From positions 3,410,001 through 3,474,000 of the forward strand of contig JAYJMM010000037.1 in the NCBI GenBank assembly GCA_037349105.1: a stretch of DNA of 64,000 nucleotides. Reading direction: 5' to 3'. Below the pieces are notes generated by a model. It saw only the letters and a program-made list of their open reading frames with translations, searched no databases and was not told the DNA's origin. The DNA is from Limnomonas spitsbergensis. Lineage: Eukaryota > Chlorophyta > Chlorophyceae > Chlamydomonadales. Numbering within the stretch: position 1 is the first letter of the stretch; every line of letters begins with the position of its first letter. A program made the translations under genes and the position numbers. Below, piece after piece: positions 36,275 through 47,461 of the stretch.

Positions 36275-37406
36275 TGAGTACCGTACCGTCAGTCTCAGTT
36301 GGTTGTGTTTGCTTTTGGTTTATTTTCAAAAACGTAAATACCGCTATTGATTGTCAGGATATGGTTGGCCCAGGATTTTTTTATTACGACATTTGTTTCA
36401 ACGCTGGAAAGAACTGAACAAATTGGTTTTGGCTAGAAAGGGGCCAGAAGGAGGATCAGGTGCTTCCCCTAGCAAACCTAAACAATCTATTTCGTGATCT
36501 GAGCAACTGAAGTTCAAAATAACACAAGAAAGGTGTCAGATCTACTACAGCTTCTCTTACTCCTGCTGAGCCCTGGCCTGGTGCTTCTGCCCCGCTGGTC
36601 CACGCTGCCACGCCTCGGCTTTCCCATTGGCATTTGGGGCAGCCTAGCACCCAAGTGGCAAGGGCCTTAGCTGCATGCGCTGACGGAACCTTGGGGGCTG
36701 TTGCAGCCTTGCCCCTGCGTGGAAGCACTACCGCCGCAGTGATAGGAGCTGGCGGAACCTCCTGACCCTCCTCATCACCGCCACTGCCCTCGGCGCTGCC
36801 CTGATCCTCAGAAAGGGAGCTGCTGTTGCTGTCACTGCCGCTGCTGTCACTGAGCACCTCCTCTTCATCCACTAGGTCGAGAGTGGTTGCCTCGATAGCA
36901 CAGCCACGCCCACGGCCACGCCCACGAGCTTGCCACTGATTATGTTCATCTAGGCTGAGGTTATCAACAGGCTCCTCCAATGTGGCTCCCCATCCGAATT
37001 GAAGCCGAGGTACCGCGCCGCATCTGCTGCTGCTGCTGCTGCTGCTGTTCCTGATTCTGCTGCCGCTGCCTTCAGCCTCCTATCCCTCAATCCCCTTTGC
37101 GCTTGCTGATAACTTGGTGAGAATAACGACGCTGTTTTCATATGCTTGCCGACGGAGTGGCCACGCCACCCCTTGCCTGCGAGGGAAACGTTTATTAGAT
37201 CACTCATATCAATGGTAACAAGTGATGCTTAAAGACAGGCTGCTAAACTCAGCGAAACGCCGATTTCACACTTTTTTCTACAAAACGCATTTTTAGCGAT
37301 TGTCATCAGTTGGTTTGGCCTATTTGACGCTGAAATACGATTGTCAGCAGTGTTTTCAATTTATGAAACCATAATTGACACCAACTGAGACTGACGATAC
37401 GGTACT
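36275..37406 (-). mobile_element. Inverted-repeat element carrying acidic/Arg-Gly protein frames
   Basis: The left end reads AGTACCGTACCGTCAGTCTC followed by AGTTGGT. The right end read inward is AGTACCGTATCGTCAGTCTC followed by AGTTGGT, so about 27 bases match with one difference. Inside, minus-strand frames 37207-36950 and 36980-36456 encode an alanine-rich stretch, a GRGRGRG motif and an acidic serine-rich segment (LSDSSGSDSNSSSLSEDQGS). I recognise no transposase. A shorter relative lies at 37860-38470. Target duplication unclear. Confidence 0.6.
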
Positions 37407-37541
37407 ACTCAATCATGCTGCCTGGGGTCAAACCTGACCCGCTCGCATTCCTCATCCCAACATTCCTTCATAAAACCTACACACAAAAATAATTAATATG
37501 ATATGTTGGGGCCATTTATTAGTGATTCGCCCCATCGCAGG

Positions 37542-37741
37542 TCATGGTGACCAGAGATTATGCTTACGCAGCGATAAGTGGCTGTGCCGATCTAAGTGAC
37601 GCCCGGAAGGGGAAGCTCAAGTGCTTTCTTCAGGGACTAACGGATGCTGAGCTATTTGCCAAGATGACAAAATACGGAGTTACGGATGAGGATCACCCGG
37701 ACAGCATCACTGCCTCCCTGGATTTCATATTTGACTTGTCA
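37542..37741 (+). CDS. Orphan coding exon, function unknown
   Basis: An intron-like 3' end (CGCAG at 37537-37541) is followed by an open stretch beginning VMVTRDYAYAAISGCADLSD and continuing through GLTDAELFAKMTKYGVTDED, then a good 5' splice site (TCAG/GTGAGGA). The amino-acid usage looks coding, unlike the surrounding repeats. The exon sits between two copies of one inverted-repeat element, so it could be a host exon split by insertions or part of a larger autonomous element. I found no neighbouring exon that joins it convincingly. Confidence 0.4.
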
Positions 37742-37857
37742 GGTGAGGAATATGTACTTGCGTGGGTGTTAACACCCTGGAGTTCAGAAACACTTTGTGG
37801 CATCTTCATCGCTTTCTCTATGATATTAATGAAACTAGTGCAAATTCATATGACCAT

Positions 37858-38470
37858 TCCCCAAACTGTTAGTCTCAGTTGATTTTTTTGCTTTTGGTGT
37901 CATTTACAAAAACGTTATTAAAGCTTCCGGTATTGATTGTCAAGAAATCGTCGTTTGACGCCGGACGGAAGATTTTTTGTTACTACTTGAACAGACGTAC
38001 TGCCGCTCTCGGTAATGCTGAGCCCTGGCCTGGTGCCTCTGGCCCGCTGGTTCGTGCTGCCATGCCGGATCCCGGCAACTGCTGCAGCCTCGGCTTTCCC
38101 ATCGGCATTAGGGGCAGCATAGCACCCAAGTGACAACTGCAGGCGTTGTTGTGGCCGCAGGGGTGTTGCAGCCTTGCCCCTGCGTGGACACACTACCGCC
38201 GCAGATGTAGAGCTGGCGGAACCTGCCTAACCTCCGCATCACTGTTCTGATCCTAGCCATGTCGCCCCTTGACGCACGAGGGAATGTTTACGACATCACT
38301 CATATCAATGGTAATGTGGCGAAACGCAATTTTCTACACTTCACTTACACAAGCGTGTGCACTTGTCAGGAGTTGGTGCGGCCTTTTGAACGCTTTATTA
38401 CGACTATCTGCAGTGGTTTCAATTTGTGAAACCGTATGTGGCACTAAATGAGACTAACCGTACGGTATAT
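37858..38470. mobile_element. Shorter copy of the inverted-repeat element
   Basis: The ends carry CTGTTAGTCTCAGTTGAT (left) and, inward from the right, CGGTTAGTCTCATTTAGTG. Internal blocks match the larger copy: CAAAAACGT next to TATTGATTGTCA on the left, the CTTGCCCCTGCGTGGA (C/A) CACTACCGCCGCAG segment in the middle, and GTTTCAATTTGTGAAACCGTA on the right. Most of the acidic-protein region is deleted. Confidence 0.6.
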
Positions 38471-38529
38471 GTCAAGGCCATCAACCACCTCATCTCAGTC
38501 TGAGTCATACTGTAGAACCGGTTCCACTC

Positions 38530-39460
38530 CACTTAATTAATTAATAAATCTGGGGGTGCGCGAACAGCATGCGCAATAAAAATAATTTAAGCATTCATGC
38601 TGCGCAAACTGGTCAGTCACAGAGCAAAAACACTATTTGAGGGGAATGTACGGAGTACCTGCCGGTACCAAATAACAAATTTAACTACGCCCTGACACCC
38701 AACGACAAGGCAAAGGTTGCAAGTTCGACACTATTTACTGTTTGTTTGGTCCCCAAGCGATGTTTTTTATTGTGTTGACAGTACGTTGTGGCTATTTTCC
38801 CTGCGAAGTTGGTTTGTTTGTAGCTGTGCGGATATTTATTGATAGGACCTTAAGGGCTGCGCAGTCAGGAAATAAAACGTATTGCTCAAAATGGCTGCTG
38901 CGCGGTAAAAGCGCTGCGCGGACACATGCCATTTTTTGCTGCGCGGATGACTTGCTAAAATATTGAAACCAGGGGTGCGCGAACCCTACCGTATTCAGTT
39001 TTAAGGCACAGAATTTTTGTACACAATTTCCATTTCTTGAATTCAATATCACTTATTAGCCCTTAAAGCCTGCACCATAAATTGCGTCAAGAGCATTCAG
39101 TTGCCTCGTTTCTGTCAGCTCCTTATTACATGCCTACCGGTATGTAAGGAAGAAAGCTTACTGTTTCTCACTGATTTTAGTCGATCCGGTGTGGCAGTAC
39201 TCAAGTATTAGCCTTGTCTGCATTATGCTGTTGGTCTTTAGTACCACTAGCTTGCATTTTGTCATCACATGTTTCCTTATGGTAGGTGGATAAGCCCATT
39301 TGCTGCATGCTTTGCATGGTTTGTGCAAGGTAGACTGTGCCGGGGATCCCAATCAAAATAGGTATATGCTTTATGTTGCATCGCTTGTATCACTTTGCAT
39401 GACTGACATACGGAAGCCAGTCAGGCATTGATGTGACAGTCGGCATCAGTTTCCACTGCC
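38530..39460. other. A/T-rich stretch with repeated GGGGTGCGCGAAC motif
   Basis: GGGGTGCGCGAAC appears at about 38553 and 38979 around a segment rich in GCTGCGCGG. A related tract (GTGCGCG, GCTGCGCGTGCACGG) is at about 41960-42090. No gene is evident. Confidence 0.35.
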
Positions 39461-39699
39461 AGTGTAAGTGTCGTGTGTTTTATCTGACCTGAGCGCCCGG
39501 GAAGCGCGGCTCATCTTGGTAGCACTCTTGGCCGATTACTCAGATTCTGTATCCCTCGGATTCCTCAGATTCCGTATCCTTCAGGCCCCTCCCCCTCGGA
39601 TTCGTCCTTCTCCTCGATTTCCTACCTGCCCATCTCTTTGCCCCCCTATGAAAAGTAATATATTAAAAATTCGAGAATTGTAACATTTGTGCTTATTGC

Positions 39700-39850
39700 C
39701 TATAGGACCGGCGGCAAGGGCGGATTCATGGGCAGAAGAAGTGGCAGCAGGGAGGGCAAGGGCGGCAGCAGCGGAGGTGAAGGCGGCAGCAGCAGAGGTT
39801 AAGGCGGCAGCGGAGGTGAAGGTGGCAGCAGCAGCGGCAACAGGTGGGCT
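39700..39850. repeat. GGCGGCAGCAGCGGAGGTGAA short tandem repeat
   Basis: About six units of GAAGGCGGCAGCAGCAGAGG type; translations are Gly/Ser-rich on the plus strand and Ala-rich on the minus strand. Confidence 0.7.
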
Positions 39851-39989
39851 CCCATAGTGTTGATCCTGACACCGACTGTGCTGCTCCGTCCTTACTCCTT
39901 CTTCAGTGTTGGTCCCATTGCTCCCTTTTGGCCCCATTTGTGCCCCACACGCACATCCCTGCCCCCAACTCAGCCTGGCTTACAGGGTT

Positions 39990-41840
39990 GCAGCATGCAT
40001 TGGGGTTATGATGGACAATTGTAGGTGCCTACCACATTCCCTTTCACAAGGACATAATGCGGCATGCTTGTTCATGCTTGTGAGTAGCCAACACTTGAAT
40101 GGGTGAAGGTTCTGAACTCCAAACTCAACTAGCCATGACCACCATGACTGGAATGTCATGTGCCAAGGGCTTAGCATATGGTGTGGTTTTACTCTTGCCT
40201 GAATCTCGTTCCCATGTGCAATACCTGTTGTCAAGCGTAGCTGTGGCTGCAAAGGGAAAAGGCTTATAATTCAATTACTGCATGGTTAACCTCCCCTCTT
40301 TCGGTATGGCACTCATGATGAGCAACATCAGAGTTTTGTATTATCTGAAGTACATTATATTATCCGAAGTATTATCTGAAGTACATTATGGAAGTTTTAT
40401 CTCAAGTACGCTCCCATTACTCAGACTCCACAGGTGGGGATGTAGCGGGCGTCGCTCGTGGGATCGGTGTAACATCAGCGGGTGAGCGCAACTAAGGGAC
40501 TATAGGTCCATGGGGAAAATCTGTCAGATTTGTCGTTGGCCGGGGAGCCTTGAAGCTATGTAAGCACCCATCCCCTCCGTCCAGGTATATACTGCCATAG
40601 AGTGCACTCAAGGTCCTATACTAGTTTCTGTTGGTGGGCGCAGAAGGTTATAACCTGGGCCACCGCGATTGCCACCGCCTCCATAAGATGAATGGACGCA
40701 ATATATCCTCTAATCAGCTCCCTCCCCACTGCGGTATTAGTTCCTTGACAACTTTCATATGCATTGTGTCGGATAGGGAATGTTTAAGGGTCCCTCAACT
40801 GCAGTCCGCAATATTGCGCCCTATGGCCGTGGTTGCATGGTGCAACAAGCCCGGCTGTTTGGGTTATGTTTTGGGTTTATTTATTATGTCTGGTCCCCAT
40901 TAGTTTGCCCATTGGCGGCATGGAGGCCAAGGAGGCACTATGCGCACACAAACTTCCATTGGTGGACACCATGAGTTGATTTTTGCCATGAATGGCCCAA
41001 TGGTATCATGGATGGCCAAAGTAAAAATGCGTTTGGTGAAGTTTTAGCCCACTCAACACTACCATTGAGCCCAGTTCAGACCTCTTTGATGACACATTTC
41101 ATTTTGTGTTGCTTCATGTGGCCAGTTGTGGGCCCGTGGCACTGTCTTAAACATTCCATTGGTACAAGGGTGGTTCATGTTCTTCCTTTGTGTGGTTGTA
41201 TGTGGGAATTTAGTGGAGCACTGAGTCTATTCGTTTTTCTACATATTCCATTGCTTGACTGTATGCTATCTAATTATGCTGCCTTTCTTTACCATAAACA
41301 TTGCTTTCATGCACTACCAGTACTACCAGGTAAAAAGGAAGAGTCAACATTCGGCGGGTATGTCATCGGGGGGCTTCGTAAGCGCCTGTTCTCTCGAGAT
41401 GCTGCCATGAGAAAAAACCAATGGGGCGGATGAATGTTCGATTGGACAAAATCACCGTGCACAGGTCAGTCATGGGTTGGGCTTGCTTGTGGATGATGGG
41501 TCGGAGCAGATTGCATTTGATTGGATGAACAGGGGAAAGCCATGTTGTGTGAAAATGGGCCCCTTTGTCGTTGCTATCCTAGGATGCGACCAATTTTAGG
41601 TCCAGGTCACATCGACTAGTTTTAAATTTTAAGTACATGAGAGCATTTGCTCGTTTGCTCACTATGAACCCATTGTAGTCACTTTCTTATGCATGTAGGT
41701 CATGGTGCACTATACGAGGTGGCATTGTATCATGTGCAAGGCGCCACTCAGATGCCGTGGACCAAAGGGTCGCGTGGTTGCCACTCATGCAACCGTCGAT
41801 TCCTTGAAGTCTTCATTGTGCACATCGTAGAAATGAAGTG
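39990..41840. repeat. Diverged composite of the left-arm repeat blocks
   Basis: Blocks shared with the left arm appear in order: a TTGTAGGTGCCTACCACATT segment (inverse of the block at 1165), ATGTCATGTGCCAAGGGC, a GAAGCTATGTAAGCACCCATCCCC segment (compare 15770) and TTCTTATGCATGTAGGTC (compare 16105). Spacing differs and stops fill all frames. This looks like an old copy of the same transposon family, spanning about 1.8 kb. Confidence 0.5.
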
Positions 41841-42299
41841 CAGCAAAGTCCGTGTTACGGATGATTGATGATACCAAATGATACTGTTAGTTAACATGCC
41901 GTAAAATCGGTTTGACTACCGTACAGTATGTGTTTAATTTATTTGTGTTGGCGATACACGGAGTTGTGCGCGACAGAATAATAATCAACAAATATCTTGG
42001 GCGGTGCGTGGAAAAGTTCTGTTGACACCAAATATCAAAACAATCGCACACTTTTTTTAGCTGCGCGTGCACGGAGTAGGGCACTTTTTGCCTGTGCAAC
42101 GAATTTATATATTAGTTATCAACAGGGGTGTATAGACCCTTTCTCGTTTTACGGTACTTAACAAATTGTTAATTTCAAGTTACTAGCAAAACGGTATGAT
42201 GGACCGATGATACAGTGGTGATCTGGGACATACAAAGCGTATTTCCCTTCTATTTTCGAGAACTTTTCAATGATAAATTTAGGTCGAAGGTCCTATGAT

Positions 42300-42892
42300 G
42301 CCGAAGCCGAGGTCCCATGTTGGCCAGACCAAGGTATTTTAACGCCAGCCTGAGGCGGCAGCAAAATGCCACAAGAAAGGAACTCAATTTAGGCCGAAGG
42401 TCCTATGATGCCGGACCACATGTTGGCTCGTCTACACTCGAGGATGGCGCAGCGGTCAGCAGCGTGCCGGACGGTGCTGCCAACGGTGTTGGGCAGGGGG
42501 AGATGGCGAGCATGTGGAGGATGCGCTGCATGTCTGCTTCCAGTGTCCTAGCGTGAGGGAGAGGTTGGGCAGCCCCCGGAGGGTGCCATAGACTTTCAAC
42601 AGTTGTACCAGGGCAGGCTTGGATGGGAGGCTCTAGCTTTTGCTGAGAACGTCGTACGCTTTGTTAAGGCCTAGTTTCGTTGCTTTTCTTTACCTTCTTG
42701 GGGGGATAGACTTAACAGGAGCGAGTGTTCTTCGGGCTGCTTTTCCTATTGGGGGGTTATTTCAGTCCTTTGTGTTCTTCTTCTTCTTTCCCTTTGCCCT
42801 TGACCTTCTTTAGGGATCTCCTTCATGGGAGACTGTAAATAAGTGTGCCTAGAAAAAAAAAGTGACTAAAAAAAAAAAAAAAAAAAAAAAGA
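42300..42892 (+). mobile_element. 3' end of a LINE-type retrotransposon with poly(A)
   Basis: A frame around 42500-42560 reads EDALHVCFQCPSVRERLG, like the histidine/cysteine motif near the C-terminus of many non-LTR retrotransposon proteins (E.A.H...CP..R). It is followed by about 280 bp of T-rich 3' sequence and an A-rich tail at 42852-42890 (runs of 9 and 24 A). The upstream part is 5'-truncated, as is usual for LINE copies. Confidence 0.55.
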
Positions 42893-43132
42893 CGGTCACC
42901 AAACCTACTATGCCGAAGCGACGGCTCACGACGCTCCGCAGGCACAGGCCAGGGGTGGGTTGCCACGAAGTGTTCTACCGCAAGCGCGGCCTCGATCAAA
43001 AGAAGCGCATTAGCAATGCGGTTCTATTGCACCCAACGTCGGCTGTAGGCGACATTATTCGAAAAGCTTTTGGGCCGCGCGGCGATGACACCTCTCGCCC
43101 GCCACCCACCCGACGTAATCGTCTGTGACTAA

Positions 43133-43216
43133 TGCCGTACTGGTGTCAGTCGCTTACAGCCTAGCATCGACGATACTGTCAAGCGGAGGTCGCGAGTTCG
43201 ATACCTGCCGGTGGCA
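43133..43216 (+). repeat. tRNA-like SINE head or tRNA pseudogene
   Basis: The segment contains an internal-promoter B-box-like GAGTTCGATACC (43193-43204) and an A-box-like TGGTGTCAGTCG (43141-43152), 41 bp apart. Its first bases TGCCGT can pair with its last GGTGGCA apart from wobble pairs. The cloverleaf is incomplete, so I read it as a tRNA-derived SINE head rather than a working tRNA. A degenerate A-rich stretch follows at 43265-43340. Confidence 0.4.
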
Positions 43217-43383
43217 GAAAAAAATGTTGCATACCGTGCGTTATCGCACTGACACGCCGATGGTTGTTAACACCCGAAAGAAAACAACCCTGAAAAAGAG
43301 CGAAGGGTTCAAGAAAATAAAAGACACCAAAAGAAACCCGGGGAAGGTGCCAAAGATCCCCACGATTTTTTATTTTCTTCCAA

Positions 43384-44470
43384 CGGTACAGTTGGGCACC
43401 CACGCGGCCGAGCCTTTTTGAGCAGGGCCCAGATGTGTGATGTCATTAACATAATGGCCAGATTAGGGTATTTTTAACACCAGCCCAAGGCAGCAGCAAA
43501 GCTGCAAAAGCATGCAAATCAATTTACGCTGAAGGTCCTATGATGCCGGAGCACATGAAGGCCAGACCAGTTTTTCTAGCGCCAACCCAAGGCGGCAGCA
43601 AAGCTGCAAAAAGAAAATCAATTTAGGTCCAAGGTCCTATGATGCCGGAGCACATGAAGGTCAGTATTACTTTTGTGGACTGTGCTGTGGGCATTGCTGA
43701 GGGTTAGTCTCTAGGGATTCTGAGGCGCCGGTGTCATCGTGTGCCTTTCCGGCCTTCCCTTTTGGTCCTATTTTTGCCCCCTTCTTCAGTTTCTTCTCTT
43801 CTCCCTTCTGATCAGTGGGGCGACCTCGCGGCCGAGCAGGGGTGGGATATGCTTGCTATTGTGGACTTCCTTTTTTGGAGAGTTTGTTGAGGGCTAGTCT
43901 CTAGTGGAACTCAGGTATCGGACTTGGTCTTCTTTGCCTTCCCGGCCTTTCCTTTTGTTCCTTTCCTTTTCTCCTCTTCCTTAAGTTTCTTCTTTTCTCC
44001 CTTCTGAACAGTTGGGCGCCCACGCGGCCGAGCTTTGAGCGGGCCCATAGGTGTAAAGCAACTGGCTGGTTGCCACATATGCTAGAGAGTGACATCTGGC
44101 CCGCGCATCCAGAACGCACAGTCTGGATCTCGAATCATCTCTACTTGATAAGTTTTATTTTCTCCTTTCCCCCCCTTTCTGACAGTGGGATGCCAAAGCG
44201 GCCGAGTCTTTTGAGCATGGCCCAGACGTCTTTAGCTTCTGGTACTTGGATTGGGGATTAGGATTTTTTGTTTTGTTTTTTGGGGGGGTATCTTGCCTCT
44301 CTCTCTTTAGTTTCCAACCTTGTTGTTGGACGCCGACGCGGCCCAGCTTTGCAGCATGGCCTAGTGGTGTAACATCATTGACATGAAGGTCAGACCAGGG
44401 TATTTTCAGCGCCAGCCCGAGGCGGCAGCAAAGCTGCAAAAAAGAACATCAAATAGGTCGAAGGTCATTA
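43384..44470. repeat. Cluster of retroelement 3'-segment repeats
   Basis: Two modules alternate: ACAGTTGGGCGCCCACGCGG followed by CCGAGC and a CCCAGA(G/T)GTGT stretch (43384, ~43815, 44005, 44182, 44325), and CCAGCCCGAGGCGGCAGCAA with an AGGTCCTATGATGCCGG end (42340, 43480, 43580, 44410). Each is introduced by a T/C-rich tract such as CTTTCCTTTTCTCCTC. The cluster appears to be nested truncated copies of one retroelement family. Confidence 0.6.
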
Positions 44471-44815
44471 GATGTCATGCCTGGGATGTTGAACACCGGG
44501 CCTAGGGCGACAGCATCTCAGCAATTACGTTGACTCCAAGCAGCTGAGATGAGGGAGGATACATGTTGGGCAAAGTTGTTGAGAGGCACAATGGATTGAT
44601 GTGGCATTGCCATGGAAACATTCCGGCACCACGCTTTCTTTCAGTGTGTTTACGCTAAACTTCATTCAGCTAGAGCCCCGCTAACAGCCGTCCCTGGGGC
44701 ATGATGAATTCTTGCTGCTTGGGTCAAGGTTTGGTCTCCATCGGCTTGGTGTTGGCCGCCTATCAGATCTTTTAAGTTAGTCTATTGCGTACTGCAGATA
44801 AATTCTGCCGTGCAC

Positions 44816-45657
44816 CTAATGCTGCAATGTGTCAAATAACTTCAGGATCATCCTGAATGCGTCTTGAAAATGCTTGGGCTCAGTGATTAAGATTTGTGTG
44901 TTGCCATTGGTTCCGCCCTTAACTTTCAGTAGCTTGGGGGAATTTTGAGACCTCAAACAGATCATCCACCCTAAATTTAAATTGTCATTTTTGCTGTACC
45001 GGTAGAGTACTGATAAATAAGTCATGTTACTGATCCAGATGAACTAAAGACAGTAATACGTATTGCATAAAAACGCGGTAACATCTATGTACAGCAGAAA
45101 CGTATAGCGAGAACATATAGAGAGATATCAAACATGAAACAAAGCGAAAAAACTGCATGTTTAGTAAGGAAAGAACAACAGCCCGGTCACGTTGCCATGG
45201 CTCCAAACCCTTAATACTGCAGAGCTCGGCCACTCCGTCCTCTTTGCACATTCAAAAGTGAGGCACCACTGCCGGAGTGCGGTGCTGGCGGGTGGTGGCC
45301 TTAGGTGGACTGAGCGGACAGTGCTGGCGGGAAGTGGCCGATGTTGGGCTAAGCGGAGAGTGCTGGTGGGAGGGGGATTGTCCGATAAATGCTGGACCGC
45401 TCAGGGACTTCAGGCTGGTGAAGTCGGCCCTTCGCTGATAAGCCTGCAAGCAAGCAGCAGAGATATCTGTTGTGCGCACCAGGGCACCTTTGGGGGGCTG
45501 CTAATGAAACTATAGGAGGGGGAGAGGCAGGCAAGAAATGTATCGACGGTAGGCCGGTCGCCCAAGACTGTGGTCCGTTGCAAAAGGACCCCAACTAAGT
45601 CATAAGCCAAGGTTTTAAGCTGGTCAAGATGCAGCTTCAGTGTAACAGCTGCCTAGC
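44816..45657 (-). CDS. Possible multi-exon gene, function unknown
   Basis: Three minus-strand blocks look like exons. The first, about 45655-45491, contains LKLHLDQLKTLAYDLVGVLL then QRTTVLGDRPTVDTFLACL and ends AAAG/GTGCCC. The second follows CTTGCAG/ at about 45449 and begins AYQRRADFTSLKSLSG, joining the first in the same phase. The last, ending with a stop at 44816, contains KGGTNGNTQILITEPKHFQD then AFRMILKLFDTLQH. I recognise no family, and the joins between the second and last blocks are not settled. A threefold ~40-bp repeat (GTGCTGGCGGG) lies in between at 45280-45370. Confidence 0.3.
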
Positions 45658-45904
45658 TGGGGTACTTGGAGACCTAGTCATGGAAAATCTTGCAGTGGCT
45701 AGGACAAAGTTCCTGTCGCTATGATCCCTCTACCGTACGCATCAGGAAACACATTTGATTCGCGCGGAAGCTCCAGCAAGAGGTCCATTTGGGGCGTATT
45801 ATGTGCATTTCTTCATCTGAAAGATCATGGCAGTATCGGCAGTTCGGTACTGACAGTATATTATGAACTGTGGGGAAGTTAGGTAGGGCTAAATTGTTAA
45901 ACAA

Positions 45905-46318
45905 TTAAGCGTCAGCTGGAGGAGGCTCCTGAATACCGAACCCTCCATCCTCAGATGCCTTGATTATTTTGAAGTTTTGCAATGTTTGACAAATTGTTCA
46001 GGACGAAAATCTCTCACAGCTGCGACCAGGGGGCGGGACACACATTTCCTGATTCTCGTTTGCTAGTTGGAAATGTTGTTCATTCTTGGCCCCATGTCTA
46101 AGACCCACCTCGTCTGCCGTCTGCATCCTCACGTCGCCGCCGTCCAGGGATGAGTAGCCTGGTTTGAAAGCACTGCTGATGCGCGAGGTTGTATTCCGCC
46201 AGAGAGCTTTAAATTTTGAAGGCAACCGCTGCCTGAATGCCGTATTAACGGCAGGAGCGGAGTGTCCACCCTTGGCTTGGCTTTGCGACCGAGGGTAGTG
46301 GCTGTCGCGGTCTGACAT
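45905..46318 (-). CDS. Small two-exon gene for an 87-residue protein
   Basis: Exon 1 (46318-46109) starts MSDRDSHYPRSQSQAKGGHS, contains a basic segment (RQRLPSKFKALWRNTTSRIS) and ends MQTADE at a GAG/GTGGGT splice site. Exon 2 (45958-45905), after an AAG acceptor, joins in phase and reads ASEDGGFGIQEPPPADA before a TAA stop. A good acceptor (TTTTGTCACAG) sits 13 bases upstream of the ATG, suggesting a 5'-UTR intron. The basic middle and acidic/proline end suggest a soluble regulatory or nucleic-acid-binding protein, but no family is recognised. The AAG acceptor is weaker than CAG or TAG. Confidence 0.45.
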
Positions 46319-46470
46319 TGGATTCCCCTGTGACAAAATAAAAATGGAGGGCTAAGATTGTGAAGGATTGTGATTGATGAAGGTATAATAACAATAGCCA
46401 ACGGCGGTTGGTTTTCGTGGTGAGCGTCTCGAGTGTCGAGACGAGTTAGACCTTCGGCGGGTTAGATTAT

Positions 46471-46980
46471 TTGTACAAGATGAACGGACCGATGCATGCA
46501 AAAAATAGAAAACACACAGATCGTTGTAGCAAACGAAGACAGTCACTGAGTGGCTGGGGTCGAGAGTGCACCTTCACGAAAAATGGCGTCGTGTTTGAGC
46601 TTGTGTCGGCGCTGGATCTCCAGGCAGCAGAGGACATTTCACAGAGCTTCGAAATACCGGTAGGACATGAGGATCAATCGACTTCGCAGTTGAAAGCTCT
46701 GCTTGGATTAATGTCGAGAAATCCAGGAATCTGCACTGAACCTGCACGCACCCCGTGCTCGCGTTTTCGGAAGTACGGGAAGGGGCGTAGGACCGCCTCC
46801 TCTACCTGACGTAATCGAGGCAGCAACTGTTCCGCAGCTGCGCTGGTGATGTGGATCCCTCTCACCCATGCATCGCCTCGGCCCCCACACCGGCGGGACA
46901 AATGCCAGCGGCCTCCCCAAGACACGCAACATCGGCTTGCACTTACCCGCGACCTGTTTACATCGATGTAACGAATGATT
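46471..46980 (+). CDS. Possible small spliced gene, divergent from the 87-residue gene
   Basis: An open frame from 46471 runs to a possible 5' splice site at 46660 (ATACCG/GTAGGA). A candidate exon at 46727-46845 (after AATCCAG) continues in phase with ESALNLHAPRARVFGSTGRG and VGPPPLPDVIEAATVPQLR. It ends at CTG/GTGATG, and a last piece after GCCAG (about 46907) reads GLPKTRNIGLHLPATCLH to a stop. In another frame an ATG at 46583 gives MASCLSLCRRWISRQQRTFH, which looks like an organelle presequence, but its exon does not join in phase. The opposite strand is also open. Treat as a hypothesis. Confidence 0.25.
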
Positions 46981-47461
46981 TGATGCAGCCCTCACGAGAT
47001 CAACGTGCGTGCACCTCAGTTTTCATCATACCCCGCAGGACCTGCCGTTAAGCTCATCTTGATCCTGCTTAAATTCGAGGTAGACTGAGCTGCCTGGCGG
47101 CCATTGGCTTGATCTGATACCCTTTCAATGGACACATTACCGGTCATAATAATTTCAGATTTGCAACAGTCCCTGGGTGCGATAAAATCTCGCATGTCAC
47201 GAGGAAAATGTAACAGTTCAGGACACCCTACAGGCCTCCGACCCCGGCCAGGGTCATAACCATAACCCTAGCCATGGGTCAAGTTTCCCCAATAGTAGCC
47301 GTTGCCCAGTCCGGTGGAAAGGGTAATGCAACGCTGTTGTCGACTCTCTTGTCGACATTCTGTTTCAAACATCGCAGTACCAGATTCTTCGTAGTAATGA
47401 AGGTTGCGTGCTAGCCGCTTCAAGCTCCTAGTTCCAAGGCTCGTTTTCAGATACAAAGCTT

